The notes beneath the pieces were generated by a model that was not told the DNA's origin, made no database searches, and saw only the letters and a program-made list of their open reading frames with translations. 64,000 bases of DNA from Cladophialophora immunda (Eukaryota; Ascomycota; Eurotiomycetes; Chaetothyriales; Herpotrichiellaceae). The translations under genes and the position numbers were made by a program. This document shows positions 25,130 through 36,999 of the stretch, one piece after another (position 1 is the stretch's first letter; every line of letters starts with the position of its first letter). Location: positions 5,230,485-5,294,484 of the forward strand of contig NW_015622542.1 of assembly GCF_000835495.1 (NCBI RefSeq). The letters are read 5' to 3'.

Positions 25130-26377
25130 ATGGTTGGCTCCAGGAACTACCATACCAAGACTCGTAATGGGTGCAGGAACTGCAAAAAGAGGCGCGTCAG
25201 GGTATGCTACGATCTGGTTCTTCGTCCACAATCGGCGCGGTGAGCAATTGTGGGCCTGGGGCCTTCCTGGCTGTGTCTTTGACTTGATTTGTCTCTGAGT
25301 GATACTGATTGATCTGTGACCCAATGATAGTGTAACTTGCAGGCGCCACGATGCGGACACTGCGAGAGGCGCGGCGAGGAATGCGACTACCAGTACTACC
25401 CGAACAGCCCGCTGCCCGCCTCACAGACGCCAGAGCCTAGCAGAAGTCAATCAGATGCTGTAGCACGCTGGCCAAACCCCCTTCCTCCCCTAAGTCAAAG
25501 TGTGGAACCTGTTCAGTTGCTGTCGAACTTTGTTACAACGACCGCCACAAGCTTGGCTTGGTTCAATGATTCCCAATGGGCATGGGAGATCGAGGTCCCA
25601 CGACATGCAGAGGGCAACGCTTTCCTACGCCACGCGATCCTGGCAACGTCGGCGCTGCATATCTGTTTCCTGCAGCCACCTAACCCAAGTGAATACCACC
25701 TGGCGGCCTATCAAAACTGTCGAGAGGCAACTCTTCTATTCCGATCCACTGTGACTACTATCACCAGGGAGAACTGTGTCGCAGTCCTAGCATTCTCCTT
25801 ACTGATATCCGTGTTTCAGCTTGGGACTATGATCCACCAACCTGCCGATAGGACGCCAGAAGAGGCCTCTGCTCAGTTCATTCACGCGCTGTCAGCCCTA
25901 CGTGGCGCGTGGTCCTTGGTTGGGCAGCTCCATTCTCACCTGGCGCAATCCCCGGTCAGTCGCCTTTTCGTCCAACGCCGACAATTCAAATTTGAGCCAC
26001 TGGACAGGAACCACCAGCAAGCTTTGGAACGCCTAGAGTCCCTGAACCGTCTCTCGGACGATCCTCCCGAGATGCGAACTTTACGTGCCGAGGCCATCCG
26101 CTTCCTTCGCAGCTGGTTCTCGCTCACGTCTGGACATCCCTCTACATGGCTACATCTGGTGTACTGGCCAGCCTCGCTTCCGGAAGGCTATATCTCGCTT
26201 CTGAAGCAGAATGACCCCATCTCTCTGGTAGTTTTCTGCCACTGGTCCGTGGGGCTCGGCCGGGGGTCCGAAAAATGGTTTCTGGCTGGGTGGGCGCAGC
26301 AGACTCTTGACCTCGCCAAGCGATTGCTGGGGCCGGAATGGCATGCCGCGCTTGAATGGCCGACAGAGATGAAGTAG
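25130..26377 (+). CDS. Zn2Cys6 transcription factor (Upc2-like architecture)
   Basis: Exons 25130-25201 and 25331-26377, with a 129-nt intron in phase 0; 372 residues. The zinc cluster spans the junction: GCRNCKKRRVR then CNLQAPRCGHCERRGEECDY, with spacing C-x2-C-x6-C-x6-C-x2-C-x6-C. The preceding TKTRNGC matches the (K/R)xGCxxC(K/R)xRR(V/I)KC signature of the sterol-uptake-control type. The C-terminal region (FLRHAILATSALHICFL, YQNCREATLLFR) is the short helical effector region usual in that group. The intron interrupts the cluster at the same place as in the regulator at 20146-21986, just before the third Cys. Target genes are unknown. It lies between the propeller gene and the SDR genes. 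Confidence 0.88.
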
Positions 26378-26957
26378 AGCATGGGACGCTTAGGGTGAAA
26401 GCTGTCGAGTGGCCCATCGAATGGCTGACGGGATCTGCATCTAAGGTTGTTTTCGAGGTCGCTAGCCAATCTCGAGTCAAATGTTCCGAGCCGAATGGTT
26501 CACCCCTTTTGACTTAGCGTACGAAGTTGGTGCCCACAAGACCGCTTGAGTGGACATGTGATTACGAGTACGTTGATCTCTATCTTGCACCTCCTGTTTT
26601 GTTACACAACTTTTGATGCTTGTGGATCGAGCTTTTATAATGATATACATTCCATAGAACACATGTGTTGCGAGGACATTGGAGGATGACTTCCGCTGGG
26701 TTTCCAGTCTCTATTGCACCTGCGATCGAGGCTTAACTCTTGCCCTCTGGCTAAGACCATCACATCGCCCAGTGGCCTTTTTTCTTTTGGAGCCTATCGC
26801 AAGAAGTTCGACCACTGGGGAAACTAGTGTCTTGTCCAACTACGACGAGAAGCTTCTTTCCTTGTCAACTGGACTATTCACGGGCACCGAGTATCCCATC
26901 GCCGATATAATTTTGTTGGCCATGCCCTCTGGGTGTCTTTGAGCTTCTGAACGACAC
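26378..26957. other. Convergent intergenic region
   Basis: About 0.6 kb between the stops of the Zn2Cys6 gene (+) and an SDR gene (-). It is A/T-richer than the flanks and presumably holds both 3' UTRs. Confidence 0.55.
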
Positions 26958-27782
26958 TCACTCGGCCGATGTCTTGCCCAGCTCCGCCCACTGCTCGTCC
27001 GATTTCTTTTGAGCGTCGAGAAGTTGGGGCGCCATTCCGACGGCGTCGGGGCCGACAGGCATGCGAACGGGAGGATCTGTTGATTCGTAGAGCGTGTCGA
27101 TGATGGGGCCGAATTTCTCGGGCAGCGACTTTTCCCACCCATTGTGGTCTCTGATGAACTTGGCAAATGCTCCGACGGTCTGCTGATATGGTTCGCTGGG
27201 CGTCGGGATGTTCATGGACGAGCCGCCCCAGTCGGTCCGGATGCCTCCGGGCTCAAGAGACGTTACCCTGATGCCCAACGGCTTGACCTCTGCGTGAAGA
27301 GCCATCGAGAAGCCCGACACCGCCCATTTTGCGCATTGGTACGCTGCCAGACCGGGACTGCCCAGGCGGGCGCCAACCGAGGAGATCTGGACGATGTAGC
27401 CGGATCCTTGTTGGCGCATGATGGGCAGGACGGCTTTGGTCACATTGACCACGCCCATGAGGTTGGTGTCGACCTGCTTGCGGAAATCCTCAATTGTGGT
27501 ATCCTCTACCGAGGCCGTATCGGCATAGCCTGCGTTGTTGACAAGGAGGTCGATGCGCCCAAAGGTCTGATGGGCAGTCTTGGCCACATTCAGGGCTTGG
27601 TTGTAGTCCGTGACGTCGAGGCTTTCGACAAGCACTTTTTCCGCGCCAGCTTTGCTGGTGAAAGCTAAGTCGTCCTTGTTCCGCGCGGTGGCAACGACCG
27701 AATCGCCCTTGGACAAGGCATACTCGACAAGGGCTTTGCCGAGGCCTCGAGAGGCACCTGTGATGAACCACACTTTTCCCAT
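26958..27782 (-). CDS. Classical short-chain dehydrogenase/reductase (SDR)
   Basis: An intronless gene of 274 residues. The Rossmann motif TGASRGLG is at residues 8-15, the NNAG motif near residue 85, and the catalytic Ser and Tyr/Lys lie in ISSVGARLGSPGLAAYQCAK (YxxxK). PGGIRTDW follows, a typical substrate-loop entry. The Arg after TGAS and ARN at the end of the second strand suggest a preference for NADP(H). The closest general type is the fungal oxidoreductases with alcohol or ketone substrates; the substrate is not predictable. It lies next to a second SDR and a sugar-type permease on one side and a Zn2Cys6 regulator on the other. Confidence 0.9.
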   Translation of the reverse strand: MGKVWFITGASRGLGKALVEYALSKGDSVVATARNKDDLAFTSKAGAEKVLVESLDVTDYNQALNVAKTAHQTFGRIDLLVNNAGYADTASVEDTTIEDFRKQVDTNLMGVVNVTKAVLPIMRQQGSGYIVQISSVGARLGSPGLAAYQCAKWAVSGFSMALHAEVKPLGIRVTSLEPGGIRTDWGGSSMNIPTPSEPYQQTVGAFAKFIRDHNGWEKSLPEKFGPIIDTLYESTDPPVRMPVGPDAVGMAPQLLDAQKKSDEQWAELGKTSAE

Positions 27783-28875
27783 AGTATGGCTGGATGTTGT
27801 GTTGTTGGACCGTGATATTCGAGATTCCCGGGCAAACTGTTCGTGGAATGATGGCGGTCATTTAGCAAAGTCATGGCACTGTGAGGGCTGTAGTTATAGT
27901 CCTCGAAGACTCGGCCGAAATGATCAGATACTAAGAGCATCACTGAACTTACGCTGGCGGAGTGGAGCTGTGCAAAGCATCATACAAGGCTTGAGGCGCT
28001 ATGAGCTAGAAGCTTCAAGCACCTTGCGGAGATAAAGAGGTGAAAGCTCAGTCGACCCTCTCCGCCGCATAATACTTAACCTCAAGACTGCCCTTTGCCG
28101 TAGCTGACGGTTCAGTCCACGTTCTCTGTGCGTGAGTGTCGGGAGTGGACCGCATTGGGTCTACCAGATCTTACTATTGGCCCTCCACTCGATCACCCTG
28201 TCGACATCTCGACTTCCTTCAAGCGCCATGGCCCAATAAACGGCATCGCAAGGGCTTCGCGGAGATCAAGTTCTGGCTGTGGAGGCCTGTGATCCACGTC
28301 AGATCCTCGAAAAATGTGGCTGGACTTTATGCACCGTTTCTCAGGCGATGCAGCAAACCCTGAGACGTGATCAGGCTGTGAAAAGAATGATGCCGGAATG
28401 TCAGCAGGATGCAGTAGCGTATCTTTGACTTGAGACTAGCCCCGTTTTAGCTACAGCCAGTTAGTGTCTTGGCAACCCCTGTATCGATATCTGTGTTCTT
28501 GTCGATACTTACCCCAAGTGTCACGAAGCATATCAAGATATAATATCAGCGAGAAGGTAAAGCTGGCGAGACACTGGAAAGCCTTAGCAGAGATGGAGCC
28601 ACCTTTCGGTGTACTAACTAAGCACCGGCATTGGGTGGTGTTATATGGTCATTCTCCTGGAAACTTCAATTCTCAACCCTTCGGGATTGAACCACATTGG
28701 TCTTCAAGTTACCACTCATCGTCGCTTAGTCCTTGTACAGGCGATGAGGATGCAGTACATCTCACTACATTCAAGGTAGGTACGATTGTCACGGTGACGG
28801 AATCAATTTCCCAACAAGCAGCTTCCCTCCACATACAAATAGCTCTCAGACTACTTGCCAACTGTGAGATGCACG
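27783..28875. other. Intergenic region
   Basis: About 1.1 kb between two minus-strand SDR genes. No coding or RNA gene was recognised; it should contain the promoter of the SDR ending at 26958. Confidence 0.5.
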
Positions 28876-29872
28876 TTAGTGGCCTGAAATGCCCAGAGAT
28901 TTTGCTGACATACCTCCGGCGGCATACACAGTTGCCGCTCCATCGACAGGCAGACATATGCCGCTCACAAATGCTGCATCGTCGGAGCAAAGGTATACTG
29001 CAGCGTTGGCCACGTATCCGGTCGAAGTGTTCAGCTTCAGAGCTTCACCCCGAGGGAACGAGGCCTCGAATTTAGCTCTATTTTCTGGGGTATCATCGAC
29101 ACCCATGAACGATTGTGCTCTGTGTAATGGATGAGTCAGTCTAGGATCGATTAGGGACATTCACAAGGCTTAGCTGACAGGTCGGTATATCCTAGGATTG
29201 GGCAGACAGCGTTGACCCGGATGCCAGAATGGCCGTATTCTGAGGCAAGCCCCTCTGTGATCTGGGAAGATATCAGCGACAATACACAGCATATCAAGCG
29301 ATCGTGAGGCCGTACCTTGTTGACAAATGCTTTGGTTCCACCGTACCATACCTGCGGTTTTTGTCAGGGTTCGAACTCGAGAGGACGCGAGATCAGGTAC
29401 TCACCAGCCCGTTCTTGACTCGGATTCCTCCGACTGAACTGATGTTCAGGATGGTCCCTGCCTTCTTTTCCAGAAAGTATGGCACCACTACGGCCACACT
29501 GAGGAAAATGGACTTCATGTTGACGCTGATGACCTTGTCGTACTCCTCCTCAGTGACCGTATGCGAGGCCTTTTTAGGATACGTCGTCCCCGCATTGTTC
29601 ACCACGACATCAACCTTACCAAATTCCTTCAAGGAGGCTTCCAGCAACTTTGCCCACGAAGCCTGACTGGTGACATTTGCCTCCTGGAACAGCGCTGTTT
29701 TCTCGCCATGCAAGCCGTTGATCTCGACCGCGACTTTGGATCCGGTTTTGGGATTAATGTCGGCGATTACCACTCGGGCACCCTCTTCAGCGAAACGCTT
29801 TGCCATGGCCTCTCCAAAGCCATGGCCGGCGCCTGTGACAATGCACACTTTGTCCTTCAACTTCTGCGACAT
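28876..29872 (-). CDS. Short-chain dehydrogenase/reductase in four exons
   Basis: Exons 29872-29405, 29351-29316 (36 nt), 29261-29179 and 29119-28876; 276 residues. The introns are about 53-59 nt. The start MSQKLKDKVCIVTGAGHG was preferred to an upstream ATG at 29944 because the Rossmann motif TGAGHGFG then sits near residue 12. NNAG, ISSVGG and the catalytic YGGTK are present, the last in the 36-nt second exon. IRVNAVCPILGYTDL and SFMGVDDTPENRAKF follow, and the last exon ends with FVSGICLPVDGAATVY. All phases agree. The second-strand Asp (VVIADIN) suggests NAD(H). The donor of intron 3 is GTCAGC, slightly off consensus. It is divergent from the sugar permease, so they may share a promoter. 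Confidence 0.87.
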
Positions 29873-30610
29873 ATTTCGAAAGCTTTCGTGTGAGCAGTTC
29901 TGTCGTTCGATGAGGGGGGGCCAAAAGCTGGTTCTTGAGAGCACTGTTCCGGGTATGTGTCTCCAAACTCACAAGATTGGAAAATCTCCAAAAATTTGGG
30001 GTTGCTCATCCCATTCCCCTAAATGCTCAGATTTTCTTATGCCGAGAAGCTTGATGATGTCGGTTTTGGGTTTTCAAAGCCTTTGCAACACTGAGGGGTA
30101 CCAGCTCCTCAGGTACGTACCGAGTGCTTCGCGGTGAATGATGCCCGAGGCTGACGTCCATGCGGAGAAATCGGCATGCAGATTCTGATTGGCTATACAC
30201 AACGACGAGGCTAGCAAGAGTTGGAGGCCCGAGGCCGACATCGCGAATGGATTCCCGTGAGCTCTGGCCACGTGCAGATGCGACGGCGAGGGACGGCGAA
30301 AGCCCGTGCTGCGCACGGCGGCGACCTGCTATCAGACAACTATGTGCATACATATGGATCCTCCTCGATTGGGGAATTTGGGGAACTCTGGGGCCCCTGA
30401 GCTCCATGCCGGGTCCACAGCCTCGACAACGCAATTCCACCGGATCTGATGGCGAGCCTGCGAGCATATGAATCCAATTCTCGCATCCAACGGTGAGATA
30501 CCCGTCCGAGCAGCTTTGGATTTGTTGGCTTTTTCTCTGGGATAGACCTTTTCCTTCTCGATTTTCTGCATAGACCATTCCTGTGCCCGCAAGCCTCAAG
30601 TCGGGGCAAA
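29873..30610. other. Divergent promoter region between SDR and MFS genes
   Basis: About 0.74 kb separating the SDR (-) from the sugar-type permease (+). It is a likely shared regulatory region. The minus-strand frames in it are unconvincing. Confidence 0.5.
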
Positions 30611-32252
30611 ATGGCTGGGGGAACGAAATACAATTTCCTCATCGTTTTCTTTGTTGCGTTGGGCAGCTTCACCTATGGCTTCAACAGCGCCATCATGGGC
30701 CTTGTGATCGGTCTGCCGGCTTTCTTCCAATACTTCAACATCAGCCTCGACGACACCCAGGGCAACCAAATCACCGGAGCTACCAATGGACTCTATTCAG
30801 GAGGTGGCATCCTGGGCTGTATCTTTGTGCCTTGGCTACTCGACCGCCTTGGCCGTCGCCGAACGATCCAGATCGCAGCGGCCGTGGCGATCGTTTCGGC
30901 AGCACTGCAGGGAGGTAGCGTCCATATCGCCATGTTCCTGATTGCTCGCTTCCTCAACGGGTTCGCGGTTGGTATGCTGGACACGTCCATCCCGGTTTTC
31001 CAATCCGAAATCTCGCCGGCTCGTCAACGCGGCCGCATGGTTGGGGCCCATGGCGTGTTGATCGTCATCGGTTACAGCTGTGCTGGTTTCGCCGGGTTTG
31101 GCACGTACTTTGCCACGCCCACCGTCAGCTGGAGACTGTGTCTGAGTTTGCAAATCGTGGCCCCGCTCCTGCTGTTCCTGGGATCGCCCTGGCTTCCCGA
31201 GTCCCCGAGGTGGCTGATCGACCATGACAGACTGGAGGATGGCTTCCAGGTCCTCCGCAGTTTGCACACCCGGCCCGAAGATCCAGACGAGATTGTCGCT
31301 CGTGAAGAATTCCTTCAAATCCGCAGGCAAATCGAGCTCGAGCGGGCGGACAAGTTAAGCAAGAGCTGGGCCGCCCTTTTCAAGAAGCCTAGCTTGCGCA
31401 AGAGATTGATCCTGGGATTCGGCACACAGTTCATTGCCCAAAGCACGGGCGTCTTGGTTGTCAACAAGTAAGTTGTCTACCCTATCCGTCTCGGTTAGAA
31501 TTTTGCAGCCTCGTATTGGAGAGACACCTTGTATGAAAAAGGCGCTAACACTCCCCTGCAGCTATCAGATCTTGCTGTACAAGTCTCTTGGCATCACAGG
31601 CTCCCTACCTCTGCTCTTGAATGCCCTGTATAACGGCCTGGCCGCAACCATGAACTTCGTCAACTCCTTGTTCCTAGATCGACTTGGCCGGATCAGGATC
31701 ATGCTCATCGGGCTGATCGGTTGCGCATGTTCGTTGATCTGCTTCACCGCCATGGTCGCGACATTCGGGGGTACGACGAATCAAGTTGGGAACGGCTTCG
31801 GAGTGTTCTTCTTGTTCCTGTTTGTGTTCTTCTATGGCGGGACCATGGATGCTACCTCGTACGTGTATTGCAGCGAGATCTTCCCGACTCCGCTCCGGGC
31901 TCAGGGCACGGGATTTAGCGTTGCAGGTCTGTTCACTGCCACCCTGATATACACTCAGACCGCACCAGTCGCCTTTGCACAAGTCGGGTGGAAGTTCTAC
32001 ATCATGTTCATCATCCTCCCGCTGCTTGGTGCGGCATTAATGTGGAAGTTCTTCCCGGAGACGAAGCTCCTCACGCTCGAGGAGATATCGAAACTCTTTG
32101 GCGATGAGGTTGCCTTGGATATAAACCAACTGAGCACGGAGGAGAAGATGGCCTTGGACCGCGAAGTTGCCAAAGGTGTTCAAGGAGTGATTTCTGTCGA
32201 GCTTGAGAGCAGTGAGACCAAAACGCCTGATGATCGCATTGAGGTGGTATAG
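30611..32252 (+). CDS. MFS sugar/polyol transporter
   Basis: Exons 30611-31467 and 31562-32252, with a 94-nt intron (GTAAGT...CTGCAG) in phase 2; 515 residues. The protein has twelve hydrophobic segments. Sugar-porter landmarks are DRLGRRRTIQ between TM2 and TM3, PESPRWL before the central loop, LDRLGRIRIM in the second half, and PETKLLTLEEI after TM12. It should be a plasma-membrane proton symporter for a hexose, pentose, disaccharide or polyol. The ATG context GGGCAAAATGGC is good and the hydrophobic first helix starts at once. It is divergent from an SDR gene across 0.74 kb, which suggests co-regulated uptake and oxidation of one substrate, but this is inference. Confidence 0.93.
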
Positions 32253-33385
32253 AGTTGGACCGGGAAACCAGAGACTTACACCACACTAGCAAGTGTTGCA
32301 AATGTGTGTCGTGACTGCCTCATAGAACGCTATTCAGTAGACATAGACATAGACAGTTCTAGAAGGAGTCACGCAAGCCATAGACCTACCGAATCCATCA
32401 TGGAACAACAAGGGAAAAGATCATAAGAGGTTGCATTGGGTTCCAACCTACTTGACCAGCGGGTCGCAGATAACTTGGGTAGCTTGGGGGGAACGGCCTG
32501 CTGAGCCACAGACGGGCCGGGTTTCTCTTCGACACCTTTGATGCCTCTGCCGTGACCATCCTCGCCTTCGGGTGTTCGCTGTAAGAACTTATCATTCTTG
32601 AGGGCTGAATTTCTCTGGTTCTGCATAGAAAGACACTGACGGAGACGGCAGAGCAGCAGCTGAGGACGGAGCAAAACGCCGCAGTTGTGATGTGTCTATT
32701 GCCGCTAGCCTTCAGACTTGCCTTCACCGCACATTTTGTTTGATGGACGTAGACTCCACATGTGGCCCCAGAGTGTGCTGGAGATGGTGTCTCCGTACGA
32801 GGATGGTCTCGGAATCGGCTGAAGGGTGTTGAATTGTCTAGAGACTCGTGCTGCCGTGGCGCTACTGGGTCTCCCCGTCGAAGTGTACGGTATTCGAGTA
32901 GATCTTCAAGTACCCAATGGGCAGAGGGGACAGAGAAGGAGCTGGGGGTGAAACATCCAGGAGAGGATCAAGTGCTGTTAGACCAGAGGTGTGAGAAGAC
33001 AACGCAACAACGGACCCGGCCCTCCTTTGCCTGCGGCGTGGCACATGGCGGGGCAGCTGGAAGTTGTCAGGCAGCGAGGATTTTCCGGTGATTGTCATTT
33101 GAAATTACGAGATCCAACCCCCACCAACCACCATTACAAGTCACTTGTAGATTGCCTCACACAACGTCCTTCTCCTACTCATTGTACCTCAGCTTGTTCG
33201 GCCTCATCCTCCACAGGGCGATTTTATCTCATCCTAAGTCCTCGTCCTATACTCGATCTGTTCTGCCACGCGAACATCGGAACGGACCTCTGTTCCGACC
33301 TTCTATCACGCAACTTGGTTTATTTCTCCAGCGACATCTTCCGCTGCTCCTGTCTCCTTCTGTTATCACAACACCATCCACAGCA
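32253..33385. other. Intergenic region
   Basis: About 1.1 kb between the permease stop and profilin. A short TAGACA repeat occurs at about 32338-32355. No gene was recognised. The last 250 nt before profilin are C/T-rich and probably include its promoter and 5' UTR. Confidence 0.5.
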
Positions 33386-34072
33386 ATGTCTTGGCAAGGT
33401 GAGCTGAATTGATGGGCCCTGTGGTATCCTAGTACACAAGAGTGCTTGCTGACTCGAACAAATCAATGTCGCAGCCTACGTCGATTCGAGGTATTTCCAA
33501 CCCGGAAACCCGCAAGCTCCCAACGTTTGGTCAATCCAAGAGTACACAACTGACATGTGTTTATCTGGTTCGCAGTCTCGTCGGCACCGGCCACGTTGAC
33601 AAAGCCGCAATTTTCAATGCCGATGGCAACTCCGTATGGGCCTCGTCGCCGAACTTCAACGTGAGCCCGCAAGAAATGCAAGAGGTTGTTGGCGCGTACA
33701 AGGATACTTCAGTGCCCAAGAAAGTGCAGTCTACGGGATTACACATTGCGGGTCAGAAGTACATTGTCATTAAGGCGGATGAATCAAGTCTGTACGGGAA
33801 GAAGGTGGGTTCCGAAATTTCCCTTTCGCTTTGCCCAATGCATCCCCAAAAGGAGGACGGTTGTTGGCAAGGAGTTGGAGGAGGGACAGACGGAAGGGTC
33901 GAACATGGGCTAATTGATCTGACTCGGTGATACACAGGGTCGAGAAGGCGTCGTCATCGTCAAGACGAAACAGGCTCTGCTTATCACACATTACCCGGAG
34001 ACAGTACAGCCTGGCACGGCCGCCAACACAGTCGAGAAACTCGCCGCCTACCTTGTCAGCGTGGGGTACTGA
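33386..34072 (+). CDS. PFY1: Profilin
   Basis: Four exons, 33386-33398 (13 nt), 33475-33490 (16 nt), 33576-33804 and 33938-34072, giving 130 residues, the normal fungal length. The two tiny first exons supply MSWQAYVDS, the conserved N-terminal helix that helps bind poly-proline. The third exon continues [17 protein letters not shown], and the last ends AAYLVSVGY. All splice phases agree and donors are GTGAGC, GTATTT and GTGGGT. Profilin binds actin monomers, poly-proline ligands such as formins, and phosphoinositides, and promotes actin cable assembly at growing tips. Automatic annotation may miss the first two exons because neither makes an ORF by itself. Confidence 0.97.
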
Positions 34073-35043
34073 GGCCGAAAATAAAAGGAAACGAGAGAGT
34101 GGCGCGGCCGAGGAATGCTACACACAAAACACCACCAACACCCCCTCTACATGCCCAATAGGTAGCTTGGACGCGGCAAAGATGACGGACACGAATACAA
34201 GGATGGACCGACCTTGAATCGGCCGATGATGAATGAGTCTTCATGGCGGGGCATGCGCACTTCAAAGAGCATAACATGGAGTATTGAAATGTTATTCCTT
34301 GGAATCTTCTTCTGCTTTTCCTACCGTCTTCCGACTATGTTCTGCCAGCAATAACTCGTTCCCTCCGTCACGCGTCGTCCCACGCTCAATGCGGCTGGGG
34401 ATCTCAAGGTGTTTGGAGAGGTGGGTTCAACGGAACGAAACCTGGTCAACTACCGGGAACGAACGCACAAGGGAGATGGGCAACCAAATTGTCAGCTGTT
34501 TCTCGAGAACCAAAAACAAAGTCTCTTTTGCATAACACAGCTCTACATGGTTTGTAACGAGCCAAGGACTGTATAAACGTTCCGTCCCAATTCCCTTGCT
34601 GAAACTCCTTTTGCCCTCAATCCCAATAGACCTTTCCAAACGCCGTGGTTGGTTGAACCTGTCCTGTGGTGAGCTGGAACACATAGTATGAGTAGCGCTC
34701 GGTAAGGACAACGAAAGCACTGATTGAGGATGAATGTCTCATGGAAGAATTGGCTCGAACGTCCTGACACCCGCGACTCCTCTGATATCTGCACGGAAGA
34801 GGACGCACAGTAAGTCGACCAGCTGGGACGTTGCTGAGGCCGGGGACCTGTCCGCGTGGTGAGAAATAGATGGTCATGAGTAAATTGCTTCTGTCGAGTC
34901 GGAGGACAGTGCTTGATCGCTTCAGCCGTGTGTTCACAGGTGATGCTCATAACCTCCCCTCCGTACTGACTCGTTTCCCACATCGTCCGGGCCCTTGTTC
35001 GAATGAATGTCCCTTTAATCTTTTCTCTCTCCCGCTTTTTCCA
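34073..35043. other. Convergent intergenic region
   Basis: About 1 kb between the stops of profilin (+) and the Rab gene (-). The minus-strand frames (up to 146 codons) show no domain and probably reflect long 3' UTR sequence. Confidence 0.5.
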
Positions 35044-35828
35044 TTAACAACATTTTCCACCCATACCGCCATTCTGATTCTGCGCGACATTAACGCCACC
35101 ACCGACACCCTGTCCGCCAGCTCCAGGACCACCCGCGTCTTTCGAACTGTCGATCAGCCGCTTCTTGATGTCTGAGGCTAACGAGTAAAAGGCCTTTTCG
35201 ATGTTGATGTTCGATTTGGCGCTGACTTCTAGAAAGGGGATACCCAACTCGTCTGCAAGTGCTTGGCCTTGTTCCGTGGAGACAGCACGTTTCTCCTCCC
35301 AGTCGCACTTGTTGCCAATCAGAATTTTGTTGACACCTTCGCTGGCGTGCTGTTCGACGTTGGAAAACCAAGTCCTTATGTCTGTTTTGAATGAAAGGTT
35401 AGACGTGCCATACTGGTCATCCTGAGCGGGTCTTAATCATACTGTTAAAGCTCTTTTCGTCCGTCACATCGTACACCAAGAGAATGCCCATAGCGCCTCG
35501 ATAGTATGCAGTGGTGATTGTCCTGAAGCGCTCTTGGCCTGCCGTGTCCCATATTTGGAGTTTCACCCTCTTGCCGTCCAAATCAATAGTCCGGATCTTG
35601 AAGTCTATGCCGATGGTAGTAATGAAACTAGGAGTGAAGCTGTCTTCGCTGAAGCGTAATAGGCAGCATGATTTGCCTACGCCAGAATCGCCGATCAAGA
35701 GGAGTTTTATCTGGAAGGGGGAATCGGTTAGCATGGTGAGATGGAGAGCGGTGACGGATAGGGACAAACACCCCGTCAACGAGGCTCGTGGGACATACTA
35801 GGAAGTCGTAATTCCGTTGACCCGCCAT
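35044..35828 (-). CDS. SEC4: Rab GTPase of the Sec4/Rab8 type
   Basis: Exons 35828-35799, 35710-35443 and 35381-35044; 211 residues. Introns are 88 nt and 61 nt. All GTPase boxes are present: GDSGVGKS (P-loop), [15 protein letters not shown] (switch I), [20 protein letters not shown] (switch II), NKCD and VSAKSN. The C-terminus is Gly-rich and ends GGKCC, a double-Cys site for geranylgeranylation by Rab GGTase. [20 protein letters not shown] and the Rab8-like [17 protein letters not shown] place it with Sec4/SrgA, which directs post-Golgi secretory vesicles to the exocyst at hyphal tips. The first exon codes for only ten residues. Confidence 0.95.
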
Positions 35829-36999
35829 TGCGAATGTGTGAGGAGAGTAGAGTCGTGGAGGAGTGGACTGAGGATGGGTTTCGTATATGGGCAAGAGAGA
35901 TCAGTCAGTCGCCTTTCGAGGTGGCGGGTTTGTTCGCCAGGTGTCCCGCCGAAATTCAGTGCGCCTAACTCACGCCGGCGGCTTCGAGGCAATTGATCGA
36001 GTGGGAAGGGAAAGCCGAATGATGACCGTGGAATAGAAACCAGAAGATCGGGGATTAGGCAGCTCTGGGTCGAAGTCGAAGCCTGTTAAGAGTCAGGAGG
36101 AATGGGCGGGATCGAAAAGATGCGACAGATGATGTCGCTCGGATACGGATGTTGGAGGTTGAAAGTCGGCGTGACTCGTGGGAGGGAGCAGCGCAGGCCG
36201 CCGAGTTCTCAGAAGGTCCAAGCCTTGGGAAGATGCGCGGGATCCCGAGATGCAACGGGGTGGGCGTTTGGCGCTTGGAAGGTTGCAACGGCTGGAAGCG
36301 AGCAGAAGGGACGCCGCCTACGTGGTAGAATTAGTCGGTGTCTAAGGCAAGCTGCTTGGGGCAGGGACTGCTAACTCACGGCGCCCGTTGGGAGAGTCCC
36401 GGATGGCCTTAGGTATCAGAAGTGTCCCCCCAAGCCCGCGAGGGGCCCCTACAAAGCTTGCATTCAGTACTCCATCTAGGTGACCGCTGAAGTACCCATT
36501 TCTCGCAAAATGACCCGACTATAGATCTCCCCCCGCCCTCTCAGACAATTGAAGCCTCGCTACAGAACCCCTAGGTGTCAATATTGTCTTGGTTGGAGGG
36601 CCATGTCCAAGGCTGGGCGGAGAGTGGAAAGCAGCGGCTTGCAAGGCTGCCCACCAGCGTTCAGCCTTGTCCCATGCCACAAAGACGGCAGCATGTTTTT
36701 AGCGTGACGTCATTTCAAGCAAGGCTTTGACCTTTGGGTTTCGCGCCATCAGGTTGATTGCTCGGGATGTACACACCCAGCTCCGTGACCTCTGCGCTTT
36801 GTGGCGTCTCTGCCTTTTACACTCAAAGGCAATCGCCAATCTTTCCAAGATATACCACATCTGTCTGCCGAGTACTGTCTCCCGTTACATCACACTGCTC
36901 CATGGAGAGCTTAATATGATTGCAGAGGGGTCCATTATCTTTTCGAATTGAGTATGCCATTGTGATCCTGGAAGCTTAGGCTGAAATCTGCCTGGAAAC
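35829..36999. other. Divergent promoter region between SEC4 and NCA2
   Basis: About 1.2 kb that probably contains both promoters and UTRs. No gene, RNA or repeat was recognised. Confidence 0.55.

Noticed and set aside
27144..27668. 174-codon plus-strand frame
   Set aside because: It is antisense to an SDR gene with all catalytic motifs.
29341..29400. GGGTTCGAACTC resembling a tRNA T-arm
   Set aside because: It lies inside an SDR intron and no acceptor stem, D-arm or anticodon arm can be built around it.
30027..30599. 190-codon minus-strand frame between SDR and permease
   Set aside because: No domain or coding bias, and it covers the shared promoter region.
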